Below, in pieces: positions 17,921 to 26,110 of a DNA stretch of 64,000 nucleotides; positions within the stretch are counted from its first letter, which is position 1, and each line of letters begins with the position of its first letter. The DNA is taken from assembly GCF_004403185.1 (NCBI RefSeq), contig NZ_SOHJ01000014.1:306658-370657 (forward strand), in the 5' to 3' direction. Origin of the DNA: Cryobacterium suzukii. GTDB taxonomy: Bacteria > Actinomycetota > Actinomycetes > Actinomycetales > Microbacteriaceae. The notes under the pieces were generated by a model that saw only the letters and a list, made by a program, of their open reading frames with translations, did no database searches and was not told the DNA's origin. The position numbers and the translations under genes are program-made.

Positions 17921-18018
17921 CGTGGGTGGGGCTGTTCGACATCTTCCACGGCGATTGGCATTTCGTTGGCTGGTAGGCTCGATCGTCCTACCCATCAACC
18001 GGAAAGCTGGCCAGCCAG

Positions 18019-19062
18019 GTGCACCAACGTGGTATGGGATTTCTTCCCGGGGTGTCGTATGTGATGCCAGTGCTCAACGAGGCGACGCACGTACGAGCCG
18101 CCGTCGAGAGCCTGCTGGCCCAAGACTTCGAAGGCCCGTTCGAGGTCACTCTGGCGCTTGGACCCAGCATCGACGGCACGACCGAACTGGTCGAAGAAAT
18201 GGCGGCCGTTGACTCGCGAATTCGGGTCGTGCCCAACGACATCGGCTCGACTCCGGCTGGCCTGAACATCGCCATTCGCGCCTCGCAATATGCGGTGGTA
18301 ATTCGCGTCGACGCGCACTCAGTGCTCCCGCCCGAATACGCCCGCATCGCCGTGGAGACGCTCGAGCGCACCGGCGCCGACAACGTTGGCGGCATCATGG
18401 ATGCGCGCGGCATCAGCGCATTCGAGCGCGCAGTGGCCCGCGCGTACGGCACTCGCATCGGTCTCGGTGGTACCCCGCTCCATGTTGGCGGGGCTGCGGG
18501 CGCCGCCGAAACCGTCTACCTCGGCTGTTTTCGCACCGAAAGCATCCTGGCTGTCGGATTGTTTGACGAGGACGTCAAACGCGGTCAGGACTGGGATCTC
18601 AACCGGCGCCTCCGAGAAGCCGGCGGCCTGGTCTGGTTCACCCCCGAACTGCGCGTGCTGTATCGTCCGCGGCCGACCCTGCCCCAACTCGCACGGCAGA
18701 TGCTCTCGACCGGGCTCTGGCGCGGCGAATTGGCCCGTCGGTATCCCGCGGCCAACGGCATCCGCTATTTTGTGCCCCCGGCCATGGTTCTGGCGGTAGC
18801 TCTCGGGCTGCTCCTCGGAGCGGGCGGAATCGTGCAGGTTGCCCTCGGAGCGGCACCGTGGTTGTTGCTCGGTCTCATAGTTCCCATCGGCTATCTGGTC
18901 ATCGTGCTGGCCGCGACGCTCGCGGTGGCCAGACCGGACGGAATTCGTACCTCCCTGAATTTTCTCGTAGTCTTGCCCTGCATTCACTTCTGCTGGGGGG
19001 TCGGGTTTGTGCTCGGGTATCTCAAACTCACCAGCAACATCACGGCACACACGGGAAGGTGA
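18019..19062 (+). CDS. family 2 glycosyltransferase (ExoA-like)
   Basis: A 347-residue GT2 enzyme with a catalytic domain at about 10-240 and three membrane segments at about 255-345. Visible motifs are VMPVLNEATHV, the metal-binding RVDAHS (about 96-101), GGTPLHVGGAAG, VYLGCFRTE and GQDWDLNRRLREAGG. The pattern resembles succinoglycan-type ExoA transferases. TAGGCT at 17974-17979 is a candidate -10 box, and GGAAAG precedes the GTG start. It is the first gene of a four-gene same-strand run with 4-nt or overlapping junctions, which points to envelope polymer synthesis. Confidence 0.9.
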   Translation: MHQRGMGFLPGVSYVMPVLNEATHVRAAVESLLAQDFEGPFEVTLALGPSIDGTTELVEEMAAVDSRIRVVPNDIGSTPAGLNIAIRASQYAVVIRVDAHSVLPPEYARIAVETLERTGADNVGGIMDARGISAFERAVARAYGTRIGLGGTPLHVGGAAGAAETVYLGCFRTESILAVGLFDEDVKRGQDWDLNRRLREAGGLVWFTPELRVLYRPRPTLPQLARQMLSTGLWRGELARRYPAANGIRYFVPPAMVLAVALGLLLGAGGIVQVALGAAPWLLLGLIVPIGYLVIVLAATLAVARPDGIRTSLNFLVVLPCIHFCWGVGFVLGYLKLTSNITAHTGR

Positions 19063-19066
19063 GCAG

Positions 19067-19891
19067 ATGACCAGTTCGCCCAAAACCTCACATCGGCGCC
19101 CGGCCCGGCCGGAATCGATCGCTCAGCTGCGCGCGGTGGCTCAGCCGCCCGAAGTGCGCCTGCGTGCCAACGCCGAGCACTGGACGGCGAGCCTATACCT
19201 GCGCGACCTGTCTCCTTACCTCACCTGGGTGCTGCTGAAGACCCGCATCTCCGCCAACGGCGTGACCGCACTGATGATCCTGGCCGGCTGGTCGACTGCC
19301 GCCGCCCTGCTGATCCCTGGAATCTGGGGGGCACTGCTCGCCCTCGCGCTCAGCCAGGTGCAGATGCTCATCGACTGCTGCGATGGCGAAGTGGCGCGGT
19401 GGCGCGGCACGTCCTCGCCGGCCGGCGTGTTCCTCGACAAGGTCGGACATTATTCCACCGAGTCGCTCATTCCCATCGCCCTCGGAATTCGGGCGGCCGC
19501 GTACCCATTTCAATCGCCCGAAGACTTTTTATGGACCAGCCTGGCGCTGTTGCTCGCCCTGATCATCGTGCTGAACAAGGCGCTCAACGACATGGTGCAC
19601 GTCGCGCGGGCCAATGCCGGATTGACCAAGCTCGCCGACACCCACGGCGAGAAGACTCCGACCTCGAGCGTGATCGCGCGGGTACGCAGACTCGCCCGTT
19701 TCGTGCCCTTCCATCGCCTTTACCACTCCGTCGAACTGACCATGGTCATTTTCGCCGCTGCCTTCGTTGGACTTTTTCTCGGGCAGCCGCTCGTTGACCG
19801 GGCCGTGCTGATCGTGCTGGTGCCGCTCGCGTTCCTATCGCTCATCGGCCATTTCGTGGCCATCATGGCGTCCAAGCGTGTCCGTTCCTGA
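19067..19891 (+). CDS. CDP-alcohol phosphatidyltransferase family protein
   Basis: A 274-residue membrane enzyme with a hydrophilic N-terminus of about 55 residues and about six membrane segments. The CDP-alcohol phosphotransferase motif is D103, D106, G107, A110, R111, G120, D124, but the last position is H128 where Asp is usual. Such enzymes move a phospho-alcohol from a CDP carrier to a hydroxyl acceptor. ATG 19067 follows GGAAGGTGAG 4 nt after the GT2 gene. In this cluster the product may be a phospho-alditol unit of a glycopolymer rather than an ordinary phospholipid; the substrate is unknown. Confidence 0.88.
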   Translation: MTSSPKTSHRRPARPESIAQLRAVAQPPEVRLRANAEHWTASLYLRDLSPYLTWVLLKTRISANGVTALMILAGWSTAAALLIPGIWGALLALALSQVQMLIDCCDGEVARWRGTSSPAGVFLDKVGHYSTESLIPIALGIRAAAYPFQSPEDFLWTSLALLLALIIVLNKALNDMVHVARANAGLTKLADTHGEKTPTSSVIARVRRLARFVPFHRLYHSVELTMVIFAAAFVGLFLGQPLVDRAVLIVLVPLAFLSLIGHFVAIMASKRVRS

Positions 19892-20786
19892 CGCAATCGC
19901 CGGCGCTGTTCCGGCCGGCGGTGTGACGGTTGGTGTGGTGGTGCTGACCCAGGGCACCCGTCCGGATGATCTTGAGCGGGGCATCCGCTCGGTGCTGGCT
20001 CAGCAGGGAGTAATCCTCGACGTGGTCTGCGTCGGCAACGGTTGGCAACCGACCGGCCTGCCGGTCGGCGTGCGGTCCCTCGGACTGCCGACCAACCTGG
20101 GTATTCCAGCCGGTCGTAACCGCGGGGTGTCGCTCGTCACTGGGGAATACCTGTTCTTCCTCGACGACGATGCGAGCATTCCCGATCCGCATTTTTTGAT
20201 CGAGGCGATCGGCAAGATGCGGGCCAACCCGAAAATCGGGCTGCTCCAGCCTCGGGTCGAAGATCCGGCGGGAATCGAATCGCCGCGTCGGTGGATTCCC
20301 CGTATCCGCAAGGGCGAGGCCACCACGCCCGGACGGGTGTTCTCAGTCTGGGAGGGCGCCGTTCTGCTGCCGCGCAGCGTCTTCGATGCGACCGGAGGCT
20401 GGGCCGAACCATTTTTCTACGCGCACGAAGGCATCGAACTGGCGTGGCGGGTCTGGGATCTGGGCTTGGTGGCGTGGTACGCCGGCGACCTCGTCGCCAA
20501 CCATCCGGTGATCCTGCCGACCCGCCACGCCGACTACTATCGGCTGAACGCCCGTAACAGGGTCTGGCTGGCTCGCCGCAACCTTCCGGTTCCGTTGGTG
20601 CCGCTGTACGTGGCCTCGTGGACGGCTATTCAGGTGCTGCGCTGGGCGCCGAACAACAGGCTAGCGCTATGGGCCTGGTTTGCCGGCTGGCGCGAAGGGT
20701 GGAGCCGCGACCCGGGGCCGCGGCGCCGACTGCGTGCACGCACGGTCTGGCGGATGACCCGGTCCGGGCGTCCGCCGATCATCTAA
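19878..20786 (+). CDS. family 2 glycosyltransferase
   Basis: A 302-residue GT2 protein without clear membrane helices except a hydrophobic patch near 245-275. VVVLTQGTRPDDLERGI, the NLGIPAGRNRG loop, FFLDDDASIPD (the DXD-like site, about 92-102) and FFYAHEGIELAWRVWD are typical of rhamnosyl- or galactosyl-type GT2 enzymes. The GTG start overlaps the 3' end of the upstream gene by 14 nt, so translation is coupled. The sugar donor cannot be told from sequence. Confidence 0.9.
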   Translation: MSVPDAIAGAVPAGGVTVGVVVLTQGTRPDDLERGIRSVLAQQGVILDVVCVGNGWQPTGLPVGVRSLGLPTNLGIPAGRNRGVSLVTGEYLFFLDDDASIPDPHFLIEAIGKMRANPKIGLLQPRVEDPAGIESPRRWIPRIRKGEATTPGRVFSVWEGAVLLPRSVFDATGGWAEPFFYAHEGIELAWRVWDLGLVAWYAGDLVANHPVILPTRHADYYRLNARNRVWLARRNLPVPLVPLYVASWTAIQVLRWAPNNRLALWAWFAGWREGWSRDPGPRRRLRARTVWRMTRSGRPPII

Positions 20787-20805
20787 CGAAAGGTAGGCTT
20801 GGCCG

Positions 20806-22080
20806 GTGGAAATTCGCAAAGATGTCAGGCGTGCAGTCAAACTGGTCAGGGATGTTGTGGCCTCCCGCAAAGCCCAACACAAACTCCGTGGTCCGCTGAA
20901 ATCGCGGGAACTGCGCGACGACAACCACTTCAAGATTGCCGTGTATTTTGCTGACGGACCCGTCAACATGTACCAAATGCGGCAGTGGTACCAGCCGCTC
21001 GCAACCCTTGCCAAGACCTGGCCGGTACTCGTGATCAGCCGCACCGGCGGCGGCACCCTCAAACTTATGGACGAGGCGCCTATTCCCGTCGCCTATGCGC
21101 GCACGGTACCGCAGCTCGAGCAGATCGTCGCCGAGCAGGATATTCGCATCGTGTTTTACGTCAACCAGAACCCGCGTAACTTTCAGATGATGCGCTACGG
21201 GCGCTGTTGGCACGTTTTCATCAACCACGGTGAGAGCGACAAGATGTACATGATCACCAACCAGTTCAAGGCCTACGACTATTCGTTCGTCGCGGGGGAC
21301 GCGGCACTCGCCCGGCTCGACCGGGTGCTCTGGGACTACGACTTCAACAAGCGCGCCATTAAGATTGGACGTCCTCAGGCCGACTACTTTAGCGGTGAAC
21401 TGCCCTACCAGCCTGATGAACGCCAGGTCGTGCTCTATGCGCCCACCTGGGAGGGGGATAGGGCCGCCGCGGCCTACGGCTCTGTCGCCACCCACGGTGT
21501 CGCGCTCGTCAGCGCGCTGCTGGCCACCGGCACCCACCGCGTTATCTACCGACCCCACCCGCGCAGCGGTGTCGTCGACCACAGCTACGGGGCCGCCAAC
21601 AAAGCCATCATCGCGGCCATCGCCGCGGCCAACGCACGAGACCCGCGCGCGCACCACGTCTACGACTCTGGCCCGGACCTCGGCTGGCAGCTGGCAGCAG
21701 CGGATATCGCCATCGTCGACATCTCCGCCATGGTCTACGATCGGCTCGCCACCGGCAAACCGCTCATCATCACCCGCCCCGTGAGCCCAACGGCCGTGAT
21801 CGACACGAGCGGATACCTCTCCGACTGCGAGTGGCTGCCTGCCGATCACGCCGCCGACATTGTGGCTGCCGTCGACCGACTCACCCACGATGAGGCAACG
21901 GTTGACCGCCTGCAGGGGTGGGTACACCGCTATTTCGGTGACACCACCCCTGGCGTCGCGACGGAACGCCTCCACGCAGCCGTGCAGCATCTGATGAACG
22001 AGTGGAAGCGGTTCGCCGCCGGGCACGATGCCGATAGTGCGATTGTGCCCGATTCTGTAGAGAATCCCGGCAAGGCGTAA
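20806..22080 (+). CDS. CDP-glycerol glycerophosphotransferase family protein (teichoic-acid polymerase-like)
   Basis: A 424-residue protein of the TagF/TagB-like family, which adds glycerol- or ribitol-phosphate units to a lipid-linked chain at the inner membrane face. Visible are VFINHGESDKMYM (the conserved HG[ED]xxK region), VLYAPTWEGD, IYRPHPRSG (about 247-255) and DIAIVDISAMVYDRLATGKP (about 302-321). The basic N-terminus (KDVRRAVKLVRD) may bind membrane. GTG 20806 is 6 nt after TAGGCT, so this gene may also have its own leaderless promoter within the run. Confidence 0.88.
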   Translation: MEIRKDVRRAVKLVRDVVASRKAQHKLRGPLKSRELRDDNHFKIAVYFADGPVNMYQMRQWYQPLATLAKTWPVLVISRTGGGTLKLMDEAPIPVAYARTVPQLEQIVAEQDIRIVFYVNQNPRNFQMMRYGRCWHVFINHGESDKMYMITNQFKAYDYSFVAGDAALARLDRVLWDYDFNKRAIKIGRPQADYFSGELPYQPDERQVVLYAPTWEGDRAAAAYGSVATHGVALVSALLATGTHRVIYRPHPRSGVVDHSYGAANKAIIAAIAAANARDPRAHHVYDSGPDLGWQLAAADIAIVDISAMVYDRLATGKPLIITRPVSPTAVIDTSGYLSDCEWLPADHAADIVAAVDRLTHDEATVDRLQGWVHRYFGDTTPGVATERLHAAVQHLMNEWKRFAAGHDADSAIVPDSVENPGKA

Positions 22081-22092
22081 GTAAGCCCGACG

Positions 22093-22938
22093 CTACATTG
22101 GTTCGGGCTTGGCCGGGCTCGAAGCGGATGCCGCCGGCTCGGCCGATACGGCCGTCACCGACTTGCCGCGTCGCTTTTCGCGGACCGTGATGGCGCGCAC
22201 TGGCGGGTCCAGATCCGGCCGAAAATCGACTGGGGCCGGACCGAATGCGAGGCGTGACGCGTGCATCACCTTTGTGCCCAGAATATGGTTTCCCGCACCG
22301 CCAATCACCGCGCCGATACCGAACGGCAGTGCCTTGCCAAGCAGGCTCGCGCCACCGCGGGTGGCGAACTGGCGCAAAAATGTACTCTTGAGTCGGTCGG
22401 TCAGCGGGCCGAGAACGGCGCGGGGAAGACTGCTGGTGATGAGCTCACCCCAATAGGTGTTTCTGGCCGTTCCCGAGCCGGTCACCTGGCCGGCGAGCTG
22501 CCGCACCAGGTCGCTGCCCTCTCGGCCGAGCATCATCGTCATAACGAGGGCGCGGGCGCGATCCGGGTCCTCCACCGCGATTCCATGTACCTCGCTCACC
22601 GATTGGGTGAACAACGCCGTTGCCTCAAGAAATCCGGCGGTTTCCACGCCCGATAGAGCGAGGGTGATTCCGGTGCCGACGCCGGGAATAACCGCCGTGG
22701 CGCCCACCGCAGCACCCCCGGTCGTGACCGCCGCGAGGTAGCGTTTCTCCAGAATGCGCACGATTTTTTCGGGGGCGGCATGGGGATTGCGCCGTCGGAT
22801 ACTGCGAATATGTGCGAGCACTATGGGGCGGTGAATGGCCAACACCCGATCAAAGCCCTTGATGAACCCGGTGGGGAGCGCGCCAGCCTGCGGAGTGCCG
22901 CCGGTCGATGACAGCATCGGTGTGCTCTTCCTCGCCAT
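22093..22938 (-). CDS. EcsC-like family protein
   Basis: A 281-residue protein. ATG 22938 is preceded by GAGAAAGG. The middle holds Gly/Ala-rich hydrophobic runs (GGAAVGATAVIPGVGTGITL, and LPFGIGAVIGGAGNHILG near 220) that could insert into membrane, and charged ends. The layout resembles the EcsC family of unknown function, linked in Bacillus to an ABC exporter. It is convergent with the upstream glycopolymer genes, 12 nt apart, and lies between them and the exporter genes. EcsC assignment is tentative. Confidence 0.65.
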   Translation of the reverse strand: MARKSTPMLSSTGGTPQAGALPTGFIKGFDRVLAIHRPIVLAHIRSIRRRNPHAAPEKIVRILEKRYLAAVTTGGAAVGATAVIPGVGTGITLALSGVETAGFLEATALFTQSVSEVHGIAVEDPDRARALVMTMMLGREGSDLVRQLAGQVTGSGTARNTYWGELITSSLPRAVLGPLTDRLKSTFLRQFATRGGASLLGKALPFGIGAVIGGAGNHILGTKVMHASRLAFGPAPVDFRPDLDPPVRAITVREKRRGKSVTAVSAEPAASASSPAKPEPM

Positions 22939-23086
22939 TGTTCGCCTTTCTCGGTGCGTCTGGTCGAGTGTACGTGCTGCACAGGGACGCACGCTGGGTT
23001 GCAGGGGCGTGCCCGGATACAAATACTATTTTTCGCCAAAAGTCCACCCGCTAGTCAAGACTCAACTGTGCCACTACAAATGAGGA

Positions 23087-23401
23087 ATGCTTGAGCCCAA
23101 ATCAGAAGCCTCTCGACTGCTCGGCCTACGCCTGCGAGAGCGCCGCCTGGCGCTCGGGTTCAATCAGGAGACTGTTGCGCTGCTTGCCGGACTTAATGTC
23201 TCGAACTACGCCCGCATCGACCGGGGGCACGGAAACCCGACAATGTACACGCTCGTTCGGTTGGCGGCCGTACTGCAACTCGAGTTGAGTGAGCTCGTGA
23301 CCGGTCTCGCGCTCGAGCACCTGCCACCGACACGTGACTCGTACATCGCGATCGACTTTCGACGTTCCCAGGACGCCACGGCGAGTCGGCGGCTGGGCTA
23401 G
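23087..23401 (+). CDS. small XRE-family helix-turn-helix regulator
   Basis: A 104-residue protein with a Cro/CI-type helix-turn-helix at about 12-68 (LRERRLALGFNQETVALLAG, then SNYARIDRGHGNPT). The C-terminal 35 residues have no recognised domain and end in Arg-rich sequence. ATG 23087 has TGAGGA directly in front. The 3' end is 12 nt from the convergent ABC exporter ATPase gene. Its targets are unknown; position inside the glycopolymer cluster makes that cluster the first candidate. Confidence 0.82.
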   Translation: MLEPKSEASRLLGLRLRERRLALGFNQETVALLAGLNVSNYARIDRGHGNPTMYTLVRLAAVLQLELSELVTGLALEHLPPTRDSYIAIDFRRSQDATASRRLG

Positions 23402-23413
23402 GTGTACAGCAGG

Positions 23414-24187
23414 TCAGGTTGCTGGTTTGACGCCGTAGTCGGTGTTGTACCGTGCGAGCACGTCCGTGATCGGCCCGTCGAGAACCAGGTCGCCCTTGTC
23501 GAGGTACAGACCGCGGGTGCAGAAGCGCCGCAGATCGCGCTCGTTGTGCGAGACGATGAACAGGGTCCGCCCGCCCGCGAGGAGTTCCTCGATGCGGCGG
23601 TAGCATTTTTCCCGGAAAGCCTTGTCGCCCACGGCTAAGACCTCATCGACCAGCAGAATCGGCTCCTCCAGCCGGGATATTACCGCAAAGGCGATTCGTA
23701 CTTTCATACCGCTCGACAGGTGCTTGTATGGCGTGTCAATGAAGTCGGCGATCTCGGCGAATTCGATGATCTCGTCGAACCGTTCCGTGATCTGCTTGCG
23801 TGTCATGCCGTGCAGGCCAGCCGTCAGATAGACGTTGTCGCGCACGCTGAGGTCGTCCACGAACCCGCCGGTGATCTCGATCAGTGGTGCCACGCCCTCC
23901 GTGACGTGCACTGATCCCTCGTCGGGCAGCACGACTCCGGTAACGAGTTTGAGCAGGGTCGACTTGCCTTGCCCGTTGCGCCCGACGACACCGATGGCTT
24001 CGCCCGGTTGCACGGTGAAGGAAACGTGTTGCAGGGCCCAGAACTCGCCGGGTCGACTGCGCCGTTTGCTCGCAGCAAAGAGATCCTTGAAATTTCGACG
24101 CCCACGCCGATTCCGACGAAAGCGGATGCCGACGTCCTGCAGGGAGATCACGGGGGCTTTCGTGGGTGTCACCGTCAGCGTGGCCAC
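23414..24187 (-). CDS. polysaccharide/teichoic acid ABC exporter ATP-binding protein (TagH/Wzt-like)
   Basis: A 257-residue ATPase. The Walker A motif is GRNGQGKST (about 69-77), the signature is LSSGMKVRIAF, and Walker B is EPILLVDEVLAVGD, the form typical of the TagH/Wzt/RfbB export branch. The sequence ITGGFVDDLSVRDNVYL is also characteristic. It lacks the long C-terminal carbohydrate-binding domain of O-antigen Wzt proteins. The GTG start overlaps the permease stop (TAGTG) and has AAGGAG upstream. It would flip a lipid-linked polymer across the membrane. Confidence 0.93.
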   Translation of the reverse strand: MATLTVTPTKAPVISLQDVGIRFRRNRRGRRNFKDLFAASKRRSRPGEFWALQHVSFTVQPGEAIGVVGRNGQGKSTLLKLVTGVVLPDEGSVHVTEGVAPLIEITGGFVDDLSVRDNVYLTAGLHGMTRKQITERFDEIIEFAEIADFIDTPYKHLSSGMKVRIAFAVISRLEEPILLVDEVLAVGDKAFREKCYRRIEELLAGGRTLFIVSHNERDLRRFCTRGLYLDKGDLVLDGPITDVLARYNTDYGVKPAT

Positions 24188-24987
24188 TAGATCTCCTTCA
24201 GAACGGCACGTTCGCTGCGGCGAAAGACCAACAGTCCGAGCCCAAGAAACGCGAGCGACATGACCGCGCTGATCGTGACCGCGAACCAGTCGAGTTGCTC
24301 GGGAAAGAACGCTGCCCGGTAGAGACTGAAGATGCCGTTTAACGGGTTGAAAGCAGCCCAGAAATGCAGTTCGGGCGGCAGGTCCGTGGTGCTGTAGATG
24401 ATCGGGGAGGCGTAGAACAGAAAACGCAGGATGAGCTTGACGGCCCGCTCCAGGTCTCGAAAGAACACCACGAGCGGGGCGACGAGCAGCCCGACGCCAG
24501 CCGTCAGCATCGCCTGAATCACGATGGCGAGGGGAAAGAAGAACGCCTCGACGCCCAATTCGGCGCCGAACAGAATAGCGAACAAGACAAGCACCGGGAT
24601 CGAAGCGAGAAACTCGATGCCCTTGGACAGCACCAATCGGTTTACCCAAATGGTGCGGGGAATGCGGGTGGAACGGATGAGCTTCGCCTCGCGCAGAAAA
24701 GCGCGGGTGCAGTCCGAGACGGCGCCGTTGAACCACATCCAGGGCAGCAGGGCGGCCAGCAGGAACACGATATAGGGGTCGGTGCCGACGTTTTTGTCAA
24801 ATACCTGGGTGAAGACAAACCAGTAAATACCGGCCATCACGAGCGGATCAAGGATGGACCAGAAGTAGCCGAGCACCGAGGTGGAGTACCGCACCCGCAG
24901 ATCGCGCTGCGTCAGCAACCACAGGGAATGCCGATAGCGGGCGATCGGCGTGCGCTGTTCGGGGCGCACCTGGGCGTAACTACTCAC
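24187..24987 (-). CDS. polysaccharide/teichoic acid ABC exporter permease (TagG/Wzm-like)
   Basis: A 266-residue ABC-2 type permease with about six membrane segments. LLTQRDLRVRYSTSVLGYFW near the N-terminus, WMWFNGAV, and the C-terminal ASPIIYSTTDLP with LNPLNGIF-like FNPLNGIFSLYRAAFF are hallmarks of the Wzm/TagG family. It directly precedes the ATPase gene and shares one base with it. Together the pair exports the glycopolymer presumably made by the genes at 18-22 kb. Confidence 0.93.
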   Translation of the reverse strand: MSSYAQVRPEQRTPIARYRHSLWLLTQRDLRVRYSTSVLGYFWSILDPLVMAGIYWFVFTQVFDKNVGTDPYIVFLLAALLPWMWFNGAVSDCTRAFLREAKLIRSTRIPRTIWVNRLVLSKGIEFLASIPVLVLFAILFGAELGVEAFFFPLAIVIQAMLTAGVGLLVAPLVVFFRDLERAVKLILRFLFYASPIIYSTTDLPPELHFWAAFNPLNGIFSLYRAAFFPEQLDWFAVTISAVMSLAFLGLGLLVFRRSERAVLKEI

Positions 24988-25076
24988 GCAATCTATCGTA
25001 TGGGAGCGCGGGGAGCGTTCCGTGCCAGTCAGTGCTGGTTCTCGATGCGTGGAGCTGATTCCTGATGTTGTGCCGA

Positions 25077-25108
25077 CGAAACCCCCGCGGCGAGGCGCGG
25101 GGGTTTCG
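25077..25108. terminator. bidirectional hairpin terminator
   Basis: CGAAACCCCCGCG (25077-25089) and CGCGGGGGTTTCG (25096-25108) form a perfect 13-bp stem with a 6-nt loop. It lies 19 nt past the stop of the minus-strand nucleotidyltransferase gene. The T-tract is short on both strands. Confidence 0.75.
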
Positions 25109-25127
25109 GATAATGCGGGTGCGTCGG

Positions 25128-25850
25128 CTAGACGAACAGGTTGGCGCGCTCCAGGTCTTCGGCGAAGTCCACTTCAACGGCATAAAAGTCAGAGATGTTC
25201 ACCGGCTCCACCAGCATGCGATTCTGTTCGATGGCCAACTCGATGCCGCGTTCAAAGTAGTCCTGGTCGGCGACCTTGGCCAGCTGGCGGATGAGGGTCG
25301 CCTTGTCGGCGCTCGACACGTAGTTGATGCCGACGGCTTCACCGAGGCCGCCCTTGACGGTCTTGGACAGTTCCTTGATGTAGCCTTCGGCGCTCGTGGT
25401 GTACTTCACTTCTTCATCGGACACCTTGTCAGTGTTCACGGTGACGAAGGACTGGTCGCGGGCCATCATGGCGGCAGCACGGTCGAGTATGGCCGGGTCA
25501 AAGACCACATCGCCGTTCATCCAGAGCACGCCGCCGGACTTCGAGGCCTGCAGGGCACGCAGCAGACTCTTCGACGTGTTGGTCTGGTCGTACTCCTCGT
25601 TGTAGACGAAGGACGCCTGCGGGAACGCCTCGATGATGTGCTCGAGCTTGTATCCGACGACGATCGTGACCTTGGCAGCGTTGCCGAAGGCGTGGTCGAT
25701 GTTGTCGAACTGCTGCTGCATGATCGTGCGGCCGTCATTCAGCTCGGTGAGCGGCTTCGGCAATGAGCGCCCGAGACGGCTGCCCATACCGGCCGCCAGA
25801 ATGACTACTTGCGTCTTCACTGCGTGCGTCTTAGCCGCTTGCGTCGTCAC
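25128..25850 (-). CDS. sugar/alditol-phosphate nucleotidyltransferase (NTP transferase family)
   Basis: A 240-residue nucleotidyltransferase. The activation motif is LAAGMGSRLGRSLPKPL (about residues 19-35), then MNGDVVFDPA as the metal-binding GD, and the C-terminal DFYAVEVDFAEDLERAN. The ending and length resemble CTP-dependent enzymes such as LicC choline-phosphate or inositol-phosphate cytidylyltransferases more than dTDP-glucose synthases. GTG 25850 has GAGGAG 7 nt upstream. It could supply the CDP-activated alcohol for the transferase at 19067; this link is inferred. Confidence 0.85.
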   Translation of the reverse strand: MTTQAAKTHAVKTQVVILAAGMGSRLGRSLPKPLTELNDGRTIMQQQFDNIDHAFGNAAKVTIVVGYKLEHIIEAFPQASFVYNEEYDQTNTSKSLLRALQASKSGGVLWMNGDVVFDPAILDRAAAMMARDQSFVTVNTDKVSDEEVKYTTSAEGYIKELSKTVKGGLGEAVGINYVSSADKATLIRQLAKVADQDYFERGIELAIEQNRMLVEPVNISDFYAVEVDFAEDLERANLFV

Positions 25851-26110
25851 GATTATCTCCTCAAGAATGGTTGGGGCTACGCCGCAAAACCCGCTCTTGT
25901 TGCGAAGAGTTTGCTTAGGATTCACCCACATGTTCACGTAAAGACACACCGTTATGTCATTCTCACCATAACCTGTTGTCTCAATATGAGGGAAGAATCG
26001 GCTCAGCACGTGTCCATTTCGTGACCGGGCATGGAGCGTACTCACAGCTTGAAATGGCTGGTGCGTTGCGGACGCGCCCTCCAGTCAGCGGTCCTTGGTA
26101 GGTTAGCGGA
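25851..26110. promoter_or_regulatory. divergent AT-richer regulatory region
   Basis: This 260-nt region separates the nucleotidyltransferase (minus) from the ABC ATPase (plus). It holds an inverted repeat GTTATG-N10-CATAAC (25952-25973), a possible operator, and TAGGTT (26099-26104) 6 nt before the ATPase start, a probable -10 box for a leaderless transcript. Confidence 0.4.

Noticed and set aside
16839..17942. A 367-codon open frame on the minus strand
   Set aside because: Shadow of the htrA-like gene, no family likeness.
20779..22026. A 415-codon open frame on the minus strand
   Set aside because: Shadow of the CDP-glycerol-type polymerase gene, with Val/Gly/Asp-rich random composition.
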